Shown: positions 33,627 to 42,420, counted from the first letter of the stretch. The stretch: 64,000 bases of DNA from Bradyrhizobium nanningense (GCF_004114535.1 NZ_LBJC01000023.1:62001-126000), one strand, 5' to 3'. Translations and numbers: made by a program. The notes: generated from the sequence alone by a model not told the origin.

Positions 33627-33761
33627 GTGCCCCGGACGCAGCGCCGCGCCACTTCGGCGGTGCGCTGCAGAGCCGGGGCCCATGCTGCATAGGACTCCAT
33701 GCCCCCTGTTGGGTCCCGGCTCGGCAGCGCAGCGTTATACGCTGCGACGCGTCCGGGACAC
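33627..33761. repeat. Palindromic intergenic repeat (family C)
   Basis: Outer arms GTGCCCCGGACGCAGCG and CGCGTCCGGGACAC, inner GAGCCGGGGCCCAT and GGGTCCCGGCTC. It resembles the element at 12378 and fills the gap between the RNase T2 and rlmJ genes. Confidence 0.85.
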
Positions 33762-33810
33762 GTGATTGTGCCTCTTTGCTCAAGCCATCACGTGGCGTAG
33801 TGCTCTTCTC

Positions 33811-34671
33811 ATGAACTATCGCCACGTCTTCCACGCCGGCAGCTTCGCCGATGTCATCAAGCACATCGTGCTGGCGCGCATCATCACCTATCTGCAGGAC
33901 AAGCCGGGGGCGTTCCGCGTCATCGACACCCATGCGGGAGCCGGCCTCTACGACCTCGACAGCGACGAGGCGCGCCGGAGCGGTGAATGGCTGACCGGCA
34001 TCGCGCGGCTGATGCAGGCCCGCCTGTCGAACGAGAGCGCGGCGCTGACCAAGCCCTATCTCGACATCGTCCGCGCCTTCAATCCGAAGGGCGAGCTCAA
34101 GGCCTATCCGGGCTCGCCGCTGATCGCGCGCGGCCTGCTCAGGCCGCAGGACCGGCTCGTCGCCTGCGAGCTCGAGCCGAAAGCGCGGAAAGCGCTGATC
34201 GGCGTGCTGCGCCGCGACGAACAGGCCCGCGTGGTCGACCTCGACGGCTGGGTGGCGCTGCCGGCCTTCGTGCCGCCAAAGGAGCGGCGCGGCCTCGTGC
34301 TGATCGATCCGCCCTTCGAGGCCAAGGACGAGTTCGAGCGGCTGGGCGAAGCCTTCTCCACCGCCTACGCGAAATGGCCGACTGGTATCTATGTCATCTG
34401 GTATCCGGCCAAGAACCGGCGTGCCACCGACACGCTGGCCCAGACGGTGGCGCGGCTCGCAGCTGCAGCAAAACCACCTGGAAAATGTCTGCGCCTCGAG
34501 TTCAGCGTCGCGCCCCAGCTCGATGGCGGGGCGCTCGCCTCCACCGGGCTGCTGATCGTCAATCCGCCCTACACGCTGCAGGGCGAACTCAAGACCATCC
34601 TGCCCGAGCTGGAAATGCCGCTCGGCCAGGGCGGCGCTGCCAGATTCCGATTGGAGGTACCCAAGCCTTAA
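33811..34671 (+). CDS. rlmJ: 23S rRNA (adenine-2030-N6)-methyltransferase RlmJ
   Basis: Methylates A2030 of 23S rRNA. The start MNYRHVFHAGSFADVIKHIV is diagnostic; ATG at 33811 is chosen over an in-frame start 15 codons earlier. SAM-binding DTHAGAGLYDL near residue 45 and the catalytic motif DPPFEAKDEFERL near residue 165 are clear. Length 286 is normal. It lies alone between a repeat and the cold-shock gene. The function is known from E. coli. Confidence 0.94.
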   Translation: MNYRHVFHAGSFADVIKHIVLARIITYLQDKPGAFRVIDTHAGAGLYDLDSDEARRSGEWLTGIARLMQARLSNESAALTKPYLDIVRAFNPKGELKAYPGSPLIARGLLRPQDRLVACELEPKARKALIGVLRRDEQARVVDLDGWVALPAFVPPKERRGLVLIDPPFEAKDEFERLGEAFSTAYAKWPTGIYVIWYPAKNRRATDTLAQTVARLAAAAKPPGKCLRLEFSVAPQLDGGALASTGLLIVNPPYTLQGELKTILPELEMPLGQGGAARFRLEVPKP

Positions 34672-34937
34672 AGCAAGGCCGTAACACTCCGGCATTCTTG
34701 GGAAAAATATGCAGGAGCGGTAGTCAATCTGCAGAGAACCGTATTATGCTGTTTGCGTGACTGGCTTTACGTTCCGCTTCCGCGAATGGTTGCGGCGGAG
34801 TGAAGGCCTAAGAAAGATCCGGCCGGACCGTTAGGGTCCGTCCAAGGATGGCCAGCTCTCCCGGGCTTCGTAACGCCCGGTCATGTCGTGACGTGAGTCT
34901 GCGTCGCGGCGGAGGAGCAATGAGGGGGAGTTTCCCG

Positions 34938-35153
34938 ATGGCCATGACGGGAACGGTTAAGTTTTTCAACGGCGAACGCGGCTACGGTTTCATCAAGCCC
35001 GACGACGGCGGCCGCGACGTCTTCGTGCACATTACTGCTGTGGAGCGGGCCGGCCTGAAGGACCTTGCGGAAGGACAGCGCATTACTTTCGAAGTCGAAC
35101 CGGACAAGAAGGGGAAGGGACCGAAGGCGGTCAACCTGGTCATCCTTTCCTAG
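34938..35153 (+). CDS. Cold-shock domain protein (CspA family)
   Basis: 71-residue single cold-shock domain, an RNA chaperone. RNP1 (GERGYGFIKPDD) and RNP2 (DVFVHITAVE) are intact. ATG at 34938 (MAMTGTVKFFNG) or the second Met two codons later is the start; the frame continues upstream but that part is a leader. The ~260-base gap before it may contain the long structured 5' UTR usual for cold-shock genes: TATTAT at 34743-34748 is a possible -10 box. Monocistronic, convergent with the porin-like gene. Confidence 0.95.
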   Translation: MAMTGTVKFFNGERGYGFIKPDDGGRDVFVHITAVERAGLKDLAEGQRITFEVEPDKKGKGPKAVNLVILS

Positions 35154-35194
35154 CGGGCCTGACGCAAAACACCCGGCGCAATTACGTCGCGCAA

Positions 35195-35226
35195 TACTTG
35201 GCGCAAAAAATACTTGGCGCAAAAAA
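35195..35226. repeat. Two tandem copies of a 16-bp unit
   Basis: TACTTGGCGCAAAAAA occurs at 35195-35210 and again at 35211-35226, directly next to the terminator of the barrel-protein gene. It looks like a slippage duplication of the T-tract flank. Confidence 0.85.
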
Positions 35227-35248
35227 ATCCCGGCCGCGAGCGGCCGGG
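35221..35248 (-). terminator. Rho-independent terminator of the 35281 gene
   Basis: On the minus strand CCCGGCCGCTCGCGGCCGGG forms a perfect stem followed by ATTTTTTT, 33 bases after the stop of the outer-membrane protein gene. This is a classical strong terminator. Confidence 0.88.
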
Positions 35249-35280
35249 AGGTTGTAGTCCGGTATTTTCTTCTTCAGCTA

Positions 35281-35904
35281 TCAGAAACGATAGTTCACGC
35301 CTGCGCGAACAACGCTGGCGCTATAGCCGTTTGACACGCCCGTAATTGCGAACTGACTCGTCGACAGATCGATGTAGAGGTATTCGAGCTTGGCGCTCCA
35401 GTTCGGAGCGAGGCCGACTTCCGCGCCGGCGCCAATGGTCCAGCCCGCGGTGGTATGCGATTCCGCCCAGCCGAAAGTCTGCCCACGCAGCTCGCCGAAG
35501 GCAAGGCCCGCGGTGCCGTAGAAAAGCACGTTGCTGAAGGCATAGCCGGCGCGCCCGCGCAGGGTGCCGAACCAAGGATTGGAGAATTTCCACGGCGCGA
35601 AAGTATCCTCGGCGCCGGTGGCCTGGATATCGCCCTCGACGCCGAACACGAACGGGCCGTTCTGGAAATTGTAGCCGGCCTGCACGCCGCCGACGAAGCC
35701 CGACGGCTTCGAGGGATTGTTGTCGACCGAACCCCATTCATAGCCGATGTTGCCGCCCAGATAGGGACCCGCCCAGCTATAGGCATTGAGCGGCTGGTTG
35801 ACGGTATAGGGGGCGCGCTGCCCGTAACTGAGATCGGCGGCCTCTGCCGAAGCTGTCCAGCCGGCTGCAACCAACGCGGCCGCGCCCACAACGAGCCTCT
35901 TCAT
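35281..35904 (-). CDS. Outer-membrane beta-barrel protein (Omp25/RopB-like)
   Basis: 207-residue protein with a signal peptide (RLVVGAAALVAAGWTASAEA) and an eight-strand barrel pattern rich in Gly and aromatic residues: WAGPYLGGNIGYEWG, GVQAGYNFQNG, LRGRAGYAFSNVLFYGTAG, KLEYLYIDL, ending VNYRF with the terminal Phe required for barrel assembly. This is the family of abundant Rhizobiales surface proteins. ATG at 35904 is chosen over a start 24 codons upstream. A CtrA-like box lies about 120 bases upstream in the gap shared with uvrC. Confidence 0.9.
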   Translation of the reverse strand: MKRLVVGAAALVAAGWTASAEAADLSYGQRAPYTVNQPLNAYSWAGPYLGGNIGYEWGSVDNNPSKPSGFVGGVQAGYNFQNGPFVFGVEGDIQATGAEDTFAPWKFSNPWFGTLRGRAGYAFSNVLFYGTAGLAFGELRGQTFGWAESHTTAGWTIGAGAEVGLAPNWSAKLEYLYIDLSTSQFAITGVSNGYSASVVRAGVNYRF

Positions 35905-36025
35905 CACACACTCCAACGCAACTGCCGTCACCAGATGCGGCCGGCGCCTGCGCCGCCGCGCGAGGCAAAACCGCATGGTTACGGAACCACCACTTTTTCG
36001 CGTAAGATTTATCGAGAGTTTTAAG

Positions 36026-36040
36026 TTAAAGGGCTGTTAA
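36026..36040. promoter_or_regulatory. CtrA-type binding box (TTAA-N7-TTAA)
   Basis: TTAA-AGGGCTG-TTAA fits the full consensus of the alphaproteobacterial cell-cycle regulator CtrA. It lies 122 bases before the barrel-protein start and 120 bases before uvrC, so it could act on either. Confidence 0.5.
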
Positions 36041-36064
36041 GCTGGGTTACCGAGCGCTTAACAG
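36034..36064. promoter_or_regulatory. 9-bp inverted repeat in the omp-uvrC divergent region
   Basis: CTGTTAAGC (36034-36042) and GCTTAACAG (36056-36064) are exact inverted copies around a 13-base centre, overlapping the right half of the CtrA-type box. It could be a dimer operator. No GTTC-type LexA site was found. Confidence 0.45.
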
Positions 36065-36159
36065 ACTTAAGGAAGCGTTACCGGGAACTGCGCCGCCGTC
36101 CTGTGCGTGCCGCACGGCCGGAACTTCAAATCGGCACCCCCAGCGCCTAAATTCGCCCC

Positions 36160-38202
36160 ATGGTTCACGATTCCACCGACAATCCGGACGACCGCGCGCG
36201 CAAACTGCCCCAGGCTGCCGCGAGCGACACGCCGCCCGACCTCGATCCCGCGACGACCGGCGGCGACGACGAGGACGAGGCGCGGCTGCCCGACATCCTC
36301 GAAGAGAGCGGCGCGGTCGGCGAAGAACCGCTTGCGACCGGTCACGAGGCGATCGAGCGCGCGGTCCGCCTCGCCCCGACCTCGCCCGGCGTCTATCGCA
36401 TGCTCAATGCGAATGCCGACGTGCTCTATGTCGGCAAGGCCAAGAACGTCAAAAAGCGCCTGTCGAACTATGCGCGGCAAAGCGCGCCGCAGCCGGCGCG
36501 CATCCTGCGCATGATCGCGGCCACCGTGACGGTTGAGATCGTCTCGACCAACACCGAGACCGAAGCGCTGCTGCTGGAAGCCAACCTCATCAAGCAGCTG
36601 CGGCCACGCTTCAACGTGCAGCTGCGCGACGACAAGTCGTTTCCCTATATCCTGATCACCGGCGACCATTGGGCGCCGCAGATCCTGAAACATCGCGGCG
36701 CGCAGAGCCGGCCCGGGCGCTATTTCGGTCCGTTCGCCTCCGCCGGCGCGGTCAACCGCACCATCACGGCGCTGCAGCGCGCGTTCCTGATCCGCTCCTG
36801 CACCGATTCCTTCTTCGAGAGCCGCACCCGGCCCTGCCTGCTCTACCAGATCCGCCGCTGCGCCGGCCCCTGCACCCGCGAGATCGACTTCGGCGGCTAT
36901 ACGACGCTGGTGCGCGAGGCGAGCGACTTCCTGTCCGGCAAGAGCCATGCGGTGAAGCAGGAGCTTGCCGGCGAGATGGAGAGGGCCGCCAATGAGCTCG
37001 AGTTCGAGCGCGCCGCGCTCTACCGCGATCGCCTTGCCGCGCTCTCGGCGATCCAGTCGCAGCAGGGCATCAATCCGCGCACGGTCGAGGAAGCAGATGT
37101 GTTCGCCATCCACCAGGAGGGCGGGTTCTCCTGCGTCGAGGTGTTCTTCTTCCGCACCGGCCAGAACTGGGGCAACCGCGCCTATTTTCCGCGCGCGGAG
37201 AAGTCGTTCACCCCGGAAGAGGTGCTCGGCTCCTTCCTCGCGCAGTTCTACGATGACAAGCCGCCGCCGAGGAACATTCTGCTCTCGCATGAGATCGAGG
37301 AGAGCGAGCTGCTCGCCAACGCGCTGGCGATCAAGGCCGGTCACAAGGTCGAGGTCGCCGCGCCCAAGCGCGGCGAGAAGAAGGAGCTCGTGGCTCACGC
37401 GCTGACCAATGCACGCGAGGCGCTCGGCCGCAAGCTCGCGGACACCGCCACGCAAAGTCGTCTGCTCGACGCCATGGCCGCAACGCTCAGCCTGCCGCAT
37501 TCGCCCAAGCGCATCGAGGTCTACGACAACAGCCATATCCAGGGCACCAATGCGGTCGGCGCCATGATCGTCGCCGGCCCCGATGGTTTCGTGAAGAACC
37601 AGTACCGCAAGTTCAACATCAAGTCGGAAGGGATCACGCCCGGCGACGACTTCGCCATGATGCGCGAGGTCCTCGAACGTCGCTTCAAGCGCCTGATCAG
37701 TCCGCCCGAGGACGCCGGCACCAAGGCCAAGGACGACGATTTCCCGCAATGGCCCGACCTCGTCATCATCGACGGCGGCCGCGGCCAGCTCAACGCCGTC
37801 CGCGAGATCTTCGCCAATCTCGGGCTGACCCAGGTGTCGCTGATGTCGGTCGCCAAGGGGCCGGACCGGGATGCCGGCCGTGAGACCCTGTTCATGCCGG
37901 AACGCGAGGCCATCAAGCTGGAGCCGCGCGACCCCGTGCTCTACTTCATCCAGCGCCTGCGCGACGAGGCCCACCGCTTCGTCATCGGCTCGCACCGCAA
38001 GCTGCGCAAGAAGGACATCCGCGAGGCCGGCTTGCAGGAGATTCCAGGCATCGGCCCGTCGCGCAAACGTGCCTTGCTGCATCATTTCGGGACCCTGAAG
38101 GAGATCGAACGCGCCTCGATCGCCGATCTCGGCAAGGTTCCAGGGGTGAGCGCCGAGAGCGCCCGCAGGATTTTCGAGTATTTCCATCCCCAGCCGGGAT
38201 GA
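36160..38202 (+). CDS. uvrC: UvrABC excinuclease subunit C
   Basis: Dual nuclease of nucleotide excision repair. The GIY-YIG domain starts SPGVYRMLNANADVLYVGK near residue 75 (3' incision); a UVR motif (LEFERAALYRDRLAAL), the RNase H-like domain with YDNSHIQGTNAVGAM and IIDGGRGQLNAV (5' incision) and C-terminal HhH repeats (IPGIGPSRKRALL) follow. Length 680 includes an acidic ~65-residue N-terminal extension. It opens the uvrC-pgsA-moaD-moaE-prmB run. uvrB is 30 kb away, so excision-repair genes are not clustered. Confidence 0.97.
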   Translation: MVHDSTDNPDDRARKLPQAAASDTPPDLDPATTGGDDEDEARLPDILEESGAVGEEPLATGHEAIERAVRLAPTSPGVYRMLNANADVLYVGKAKNVKKRLSNYARQSAPQPARILRMIAATVTVEIVSTNTETEALLLEANLIKQLRPRFNVQLRDDKSFPYILITGDHWAPQILKHRGAQSRPGRYFGPFASAGAVNRTITALQRAFLIRSCTDSFFESRTRPCLLYQIRRCAGPCTREIDFGGYTTLVREASDFLSGKSHAVKQELAGEMERAANELEFERAALYRDRLAALSAIQSQQGINPRTVEEADVFAIHQEGGFSCVEVFFFRTGQNWGNRAYFPRAEKSFTPEEVLGSFLAQFYDDKPPPRNILLSHEIEESELLANALAIKAGHKVEVAAPKRGEKKELVAHALTNAREALGRKLADTATQSRLLDAMAATLSLPHSPKRIEVYDNSHIQGTNAVGAMIVAGPDGFVKNQYRKFNIKSEGITPGDDFAMMREVLERRFKRLISPPEDAGTKAKDDDFPQWPDLVIIDGGRGQLNAVREIFANLGLTQVSLMSVAKGPDRDAGRETLFMPEREAIKLEPRDPVLYFIQRLRDEAHRFVIGSHRKLRKKDIREAGLQEIPGIGPSRKRALLHHFGTLKEIERASIADLGKVPGVSAESARRIFEYFHPQPG

Positions 38203-38298
38203 ACTAAAGGGGACCTCGGTCATATGGTCGTCGCATCCCGCACCCCATCTGGGGGCGGAACGGTTGACCTTCAGGCTTGAGCGGTATTGGTAGGACGG

Positions 38299-38916
38299 AT
38301 GAACATCGCCACGACACGAGGGACGACCAGCCGCGCGATGTCCCTCCCGAATCTCCTGACTTATGGCCGGATCGCCGCGATCCCGGTCGTGGTCGGATGC
38401 ATCTATGCGCAGTCGATTCTGGATCAGCCGCTGTGGCTGCGCTGGGTCGCGGTCGCCATCTTCATCGCCGCCGCGGTCACCGATTACCTTGACGGCTATT
38501 ATGCGCGAATCTGGAATCAGCAATCGGCCTTCGGCCGGATGCTCGATCCGATCGCCGACAAGCTGCTGGTCGCCTCCTGCCTTTTGATGCTGGCCGCCGA
38601 CGGCATCATCCATGGCTGGTCGCTCTGGGCCGCCATCGTGATCCTGTGCCGCGAGATCCTGGTCTCGGGCCTGCGCGAATATCTCGCCGCGCTCCGCGTC
38701 AGCGTGCCCGTGACCAAGCTTGCGAAGTGGAAGACCACGGTCCAGCTCGTTGCGATCGGCTTTCTGCTCGCGGGACCTGCCGGCGACGAGATCGTGCCCG
38801 TGGTCTCGATGATAGGCCTCGCGCTGCTGTGGGCCTCGGCGATCGTGACCATCTACACCGGCTACGATTATTTCCGCGCCGGCATCCATCACCTCATCAA
38901 GGAGGACGAGGGATGA
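38299..38916 (+). CDS. pgsA: CDP-diacylglycerol-glycerol-3-phosphate 3-phosphatidyltransferase
   Basis: Membrane enzyme that makes phosphatidylglycerol phosphate, precursor of phosphatidylglycerol and cardiolipin. The CDP-alcohol phosphotransferase signature is DYLDGYYARIW, then GRMLDPIADK, with all catalytic Asp residues. About six membrane helices; 205 residues. Start chosen at ATG 38299, with ATG 38338 (MSLPNLLTYGR) as an alternative giving the usual family length. Its product also supplies the lipid donor for Lgt. It follows uvrC by 96 bases and overlaps moaD by four bases (ATGA). Confidence 0.94.
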   Translation: MNIATTRGTTSRAMSLPNLLTYGRIAAIPVVVGCIYAQSILDQPLWLRWVAVAIFIAAAVTDYLDGYYARIWNQQSAFGRMLDPIADKLLVASCLLMLAADGIIHGWSLWAAIVILCREILVSGLREYLAALRVSVPVTKLAKWKTTVQLVAIGFLLAGPAGDEIVPVVSMIGLALLWASAIVTIYTGYDYFRAGIHHLIKEDEG

Positions 38917-39164
38917 AGGTGAAGTATTTTGCCTGGGTACGCGAGCGCGTCGGCAAGGCGGAGGAGACCATCGAGCCGCCCGCAACCGTGCGCACCGTCG
39001 CGGAGCTGATCGCCTGGCTGTCCGGCCAAAGCGAGGCCTATGCCTACGCGTTCGAGAAGCCGAAGGTGATCCGCGCCGCCATCGACCACGCCCACGTCAA
39101 ATCGGACGCTGCGATCGCGGGCGCCCGCGAGATCGCGTTCTTCCCGCCGATGACCGGCGGCTAG
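38913..39164 (+). CDS. moaD: Molybdopterin synthase sulfur-carrier subunit
   Basis: 83-residue ubiquitin-like sulfur carrier. It ends FFPPMTGG; the Gly-Gly C-terminus is activated as thiocarboxylate and gives sulfur to MoaE. The start MKVKYFAWVRERVGKAEETI is typical. Its ATG overlaps the pgsA stop (ATGA), so translation is coupled. moaE begins three bases after its stop. The pgsA-moaD-moaE order is frequent in Rhizobiales. Molybdenum enzymes such as nitrate reductase or dehydrogenases would use the product. Confidence 0.95.
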   Translation: MKVKYFAWVRERVGKAEETIEPPATVRTVAELIAWLSGQSEAYAYAFEKPKVIRAAIDHAHVKSDAAIAGAREIAFFPPMTGG

Positions 39165-39167
39165 GCC

Positions 39168-39650
39168 ATGACCTCCCCTGTCACCACCTGCCCTGTCACC
39201 ATCCGCATCCAGGAAGACGATTTCGATATCGCCCGTGAGATCGCGGTCCTGACCGAGACCCGCACCGACATCGGTGCGGTCGTGAGCTTTTCCGGCATCT
39301 GCCGCGCCGACGACGACAGCGCGAAGGTCGCGGCGCTGACGCTCGAGCATTATCCCGGCATGGCCGAGGAAGAGATCAGGCGCCATGCCGACGAGGCCAC
39401 ATCGCGCTGGCCGCTGAACGGCGTCACAGTGATCCACCGCGTCGGCCGCTTCATGCCGGGCCAGAACATCGTACTGGTGCTGACGGCCTCGCAGCATCGT
39501 CAAGCCGCATTCCAGGCGGCCGAGTTCCTGATGGACTACCTCAAAACCAGCGCGCCGTTCTGGAAGAAGGAAGAGAGCGCCACCGGCACCGGCTGGGTCG
39601 AAGCCCACGCCCGTGACGACGCGGCCGCCGCACGCTGGACCAAATCCTGA
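39168..39650 (+). CDS. moaE: Molybdopterin synthase catalytic subunit
   Basis: Large subunit of molybdopterin synthase, converting precursor Z to molybdopterin with MoaD. Family blocks: GAVVSFSGICRADDD, LEHYPGMAEEEIRRHADEA, IHRVGRFMPGQNIVLVL and DYLKTSAPFWKKEE, whose lysines match the catalytic Lys residues of E. coli MoaE. Length 160 is normal. It directly follows moaD and its TGA overlaps the ATG of prmB by one base. The N-terminus contains a small internal repeat (MTSPVTTCPVTIRIQ). Confidence 0.95.
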   Translation: MTSPVTTCPVTIRIQEDDFDIAREIAVLTETRTDIGAVVSFSGICRADDDSAKVAALTLEHYPGMAEEEIRRHADEATSRWPLNGVTVIHRVGRFMPGQNIVLVLTASQHRQAAFQAAEFLMDYLKTSAPFWKKEESATGTGWVEAHARDDAAAARWTKS

Positions 39651-40609
39651 TGGCACGAGTTGCAAAAAAGACCGCGCGCGGCCGCATTGCGCCGAAGTTC
39701 GCGAAAGTGGGATCCGGCGAGCTTGTCACGCTGTTCGATTTCGTCCGCTATGCCGTGAGCCGTTTTGTCGAAGCCGAGCTCGCTTTTGCGCACGGCACGA
39801 CCGACCCGGTGGCGGAAGCCGCCTTCCTGGTCGGCGAAGCGCTGCATCTCGATCCCGAGCAGTTCGAAGCCTTTGCCCCCGCCCGCGTCACCGCGGCCGA
39901 ACGCAAGACCATCCTCGATCTGATCCATCGACGCATCACCACGCGTAAACCGGCCGCCTATCTCGTCAACAAGACCTACATGCGTGGCCTGCCCTTCTAT
40001 GTCGACGAGCGCGTCATCGTTCCGCGCTCCTTCATCGGCGAACTCCTGGATTCGCATTTCGGCAGCGACGGCGAGGCCGGCGCGCTGATCGACGACCCCA
40101 CGGAAGTCGGGCGCGTGCTCGATCTCTGCACCGGGTCGGGATGCCTCGCCATCCTCGCCGCGCATCATTTCCCGAACGCCATGGTCGACGCCGTCGACAT
40201 CTCCAAGGGCGCGCTCGAGGTTGCCGCCCGCAATGTCGGCGAATATGGACTCGAGGAGCGGATCAGCCTCTATCGCGGCGACTTGTTCGCGCCGCTCGGC
40301 GACAACAGGTACGATCTGATCATCACCAATCCGCCTTACGTCGATGCCGAGGGCATGGCCGCGCTACCGCCGGAATGCCGTGCCGAGCCCAAGCTCGCCT
40401 TCGACGGCGGCGCCGACGGCCTCAATGTGGTGCGCCGGATCCTGCGCGAGGCGCCCGATCACCTGACACGAGATGGCGGGCTGATCTGCGAGATCGGCCG
40501 CGGCCGGGAATTGGTCGACGAGGCCTTTCCGGAACTGCCGCTGCTCTGGCTCGACACCGAGGATTCCGAGGGCGAGGTGTTCTGGATCGCGGCCGCCGAT
40601 CTCGGCTGA
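39650..40609 (+). CDS. prmB: Protein-(glutamine-N5) methyltransferase PrmB-like
   Basis: Methylates a glutamine in ribosomal protein L3. The catalytic NPPYVDAEGM motif (near residue 226), the SAM site VLDLCTGSGCLAILAAHHFP and the helical N-terminal substrate domain support the family. 319 residues; in bacteria PrmB is distinguished from PrmC by sequence in the N-terminal part (ARKTYMRGLPFYVDERVIVP region), which favours PrmB. The ATG overlaps the moaE stop. It ends the uvrC-prmB run, followed after 92 bases by the holin-like gene. Confidence 0.9.
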   Translation: MARVAKKTARGRIAPKFAKVGSGELVTLFDFVRYAVSRFVEAELAFAHGTTDPVAEAAFLVGEALHLDPEQFEAFAPARVTAAERKTILDLIHRRITTRKPAAYLVNKTYMRGLPFYVDERVIVPRSFIGELLDSHFGSDGEAGALIDDPTEVGRVLDLCTGSGCLAILAAHHFPNAMVDAVDISKGALEVAARNVGEYGLEERISLYRGDLFAPLGDNRYDLIITNPPYVDAEGMAALPPECRAEPKLAFDGGADGLNVVRRILREAPDHLTRDGGLICEIGRGRELVDEAFPELPLLWLDTEDSEGEVFWIAAADLG

Positions 40610-40701
40610 TTCATCATGACGGATGGAGCTCCGTCGGAACAAGTCAAATACCGCCACGTTCATCCCCCGAACGAATTTTCTCGCTCTCGGAGGATGTCCG
40701 C

Positions 40702-41289
40702 ATGCTCGCGCCATCGGGCGAATTGCTGCGCGCCGGCATGGCGCTGAAGCTCAACCACGTCAAACGCGCCGCTCAATCCTATCTGCGTGACCAGACCAGC
40801 CAGGCAACCGGCAAGGTGACGTCTTACGCGGTGGCCGGCGGGCTGTTCGCGGTCGCAGGCCTGTTCGTTGTGGCTGCATTCTTCGTCGGACTGATCGCCC
40901 TGTACCGCTGGGTCGGCATGACCTACGGGCAGTTCTGGGGCTTCGGTGTCGTCGCCGGAGTGCTGCTGGTGCTGGCGGCAGTCTGCGCTGGCGTGGCAAT
41001 GGCGCAGATGAAGCGCAAGTCCAAGCCGATCGTGCCACTGGCCAGCCGGTTGCGCGTTGCGATCGCGACCCCGCGGATTCCGCGCGGAACGGTCAAGGAG
41101 GCCGTTAAAGAGGTCGCGACCACGATTCCCCTTGTGCCGCTCGCGCCGGGCGAGCGCCGCCATGGCGCAAGAGCCTGGCCGGCGCGCACCAACCGGCCCG
41201 TGCAGCTTGGCCTGATGCTCGCGGCGATCGGACTTGCTGGGTACACGGCGGCGCGCCGCAGGCGTCACACCCACAGATTGGACGCCTAA
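40702..41289 (+). CDS. Holin-like membrane protein (195 aa)
   Basis: Two or three hydrophobic helices (AVAGGLFAVAGLFVVAAFFV, WGFGVVAGVLLVLAAVCAGV, and GLMLAAIGLAGYTAA near the C-terminus) with basic connectors. The layout resembles the actinobacterial holin-like superfamily III proteins, also called phage holin family in databases, but there is no phage context. A start at 40702 or 40738 (MALKLNHVKRAA) is possible; the former has a GGAGG box 6-9 bases upstream. It ends at the ATG of the BrkB gene, so the two are probably co-expressed. Confidence 0.65.
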   Translation: MLAPSGELLRAGMALKLNHVKRAAQSYLRDQTSQATGKVTSYAVAGGLFAVAGLFVVAAFFVGLIALYRWVGMTYGQFWGFGVVAGVLLVLAAVCAGVAMAQMKRKSKPIVPLASRLRVAIATPRIPRGTVKEAVKEVATTIPLVPLAPGERRHGARAWPARTNRPVQLGLMLAAIGLAGYTAARRRRHTHRLDA

Positions 41290-42420
41290 ATGCTGGTGCG
41301 GCGCTCCGAACAGATCGACTCCTGGCTGCTGATGGCGGCGACGGCCGTCTTCGTGCTGACGGCGGAGCGCTACTTTCAGGACGCTGGCCTGGTCGGGTCG
41401 GAGCCACCGCAGGACCACCGCAAAGGCGAGGCGAATTCACCGGAAACACACCCGGCGCGCGCCGCCGTGCAGCCCGGCCACGGCCGTCATGCGAAGAGCC
41501 CGTTCTCAATCCCGTGGGCGGGCTGGAAGGACATCTTCTGGCGCACCTATCAGCGCGTCGACGAGGATCGCCTGCTGGCCACGGCAGGCGGCGTTGTGTT
41601 CTTCGGGCTGCTCGCGATCTTTCCGGCGGTGACGGCGCTGGTCTCCTCCTATGGCCTGTTCGCCGATCCCAAGACGATCAGCGCCAATCTGCAGACGCTG
41701 GCGACCATGCTGCCCGAGGGCTCGTTCCAGATCGTCGAGGACCAGGTGGCGCGCGTGGTGTCGCATGGCAGCACCACCCTCGGTGTCACCTTCCTGTTCG
41801 GCCTTCTGCTGGCGATCTGGAGCGCCAATGCCGGCGTCAAGGCGATCTTCGATGCCCTCAACGTGGCCTATGAGGAGCGCGAGAAGCGCAGCTTCATCAA
41901 GCTCAACATGGTGTCGCTGGCCTTCACGGCCGGCGGCATCGCGGCGCTGCTGGTGATGGTGGGGGTTGTCGTTGCCTTCCCGCTCGCGCTCAATCATCTC
42001 GGCATGGCGCCCGAAAGCAAGCTGATCGTGGCGCTGGCACGATGGCCGCTCATGTTCCTCATCCTGCTGGTGGCGCTCGCGATCCTCTACCGCTTCGCGC
42101 CCAGCCGCGATGCGCCGCGCTGGCAATGGCTGAGCCTCGGCGCGGTGATGGCCGCCCTCCTCTGGATCGCCGGCTCGGCGCTGCTGTCCTGGTATCTCTC
42201 GGAATTCGCCAACTACAACGCGACCTACGGCTCGCTCGGCGCCGCGATCGGCCTGATGATGTGGATGTGGATGTCGGCGATCGTCATCATGTTCGGCGCC
42301 GAGCTGAATTCGGAGATCGAGCGGCAGACGCTGAAGGACACGACCACCGGACCGCCCAAGCCGCTCGGCACCCGCGAGGCCGTCTCGGCCGACACCGTCG
42401 GCGCCGCCGCGCCATCCTGA
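41290..42420 (+). CDS. YihY/BrkB-family membrane protein
   Basis: 376-residue polytopic protein. A first helix with an extended linker (residues 15-75) is followed by the BrkB domain: KDIFWRTYQRVDEDRLLATA, GVVFFGLLAIFPAVTALVSS, then helices around ATMLPEGSFQIVEDQ and the signature YGSLGAAIGLMMWMWMSAI. Family members are inner-membrane proteins of unclear function, once linked to serum resistance and RNase BN by error. The short N-terminal helix (LLMAATAVFVLTAERYF) is an addition. Immediately follows the holin-like gene. Confidence 0.9.
   Translation: MLVRRSEQIDSWLLMAATAVFVLTAERYFQDAGLVGSEPPQDHRKGEANSPETHPARAAVQPGHGRHAKSPFSIPWAGWKDIFWRTYQRVDEDRLLATAGGVVFFGLLAIFPAVTALVSSYGLFADPKTISANLQTLATMLPEGSFQIVEDQVARVVSHGSTTLGVTFLFGLLLAIWSANAGVKAIFDALNVAYEEREKRSFIKLNMVSLAFTAGGIAALLVMVGVVVAFPLALNHLGMAPESKLIVALARWPLMFLILLVALAILYRFAPSRDAPRWQWLSLGAVMAALLWIAGSALLSWYLSEFANYNATYGSLGAAIGLMMWMWMSAIVIMFGAELNSEIERQTLKDTTTGPPKPLGTREAVSADTVGAAAPS

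Noticed and set aside
36067..38985. A 972-residue open frame on the strand opposite uvrC and pgsA
   Set aside because: It is a shadow of high-GC coding on the plus strand; the translated product is low-complexity and not protein-like.
40702..41289. A holin of a prophage
   Set aside because: The protein is holin-like only in topology. No lysin, integrase or structural phage gene is nearby; the neighbour is a BrkB gene.
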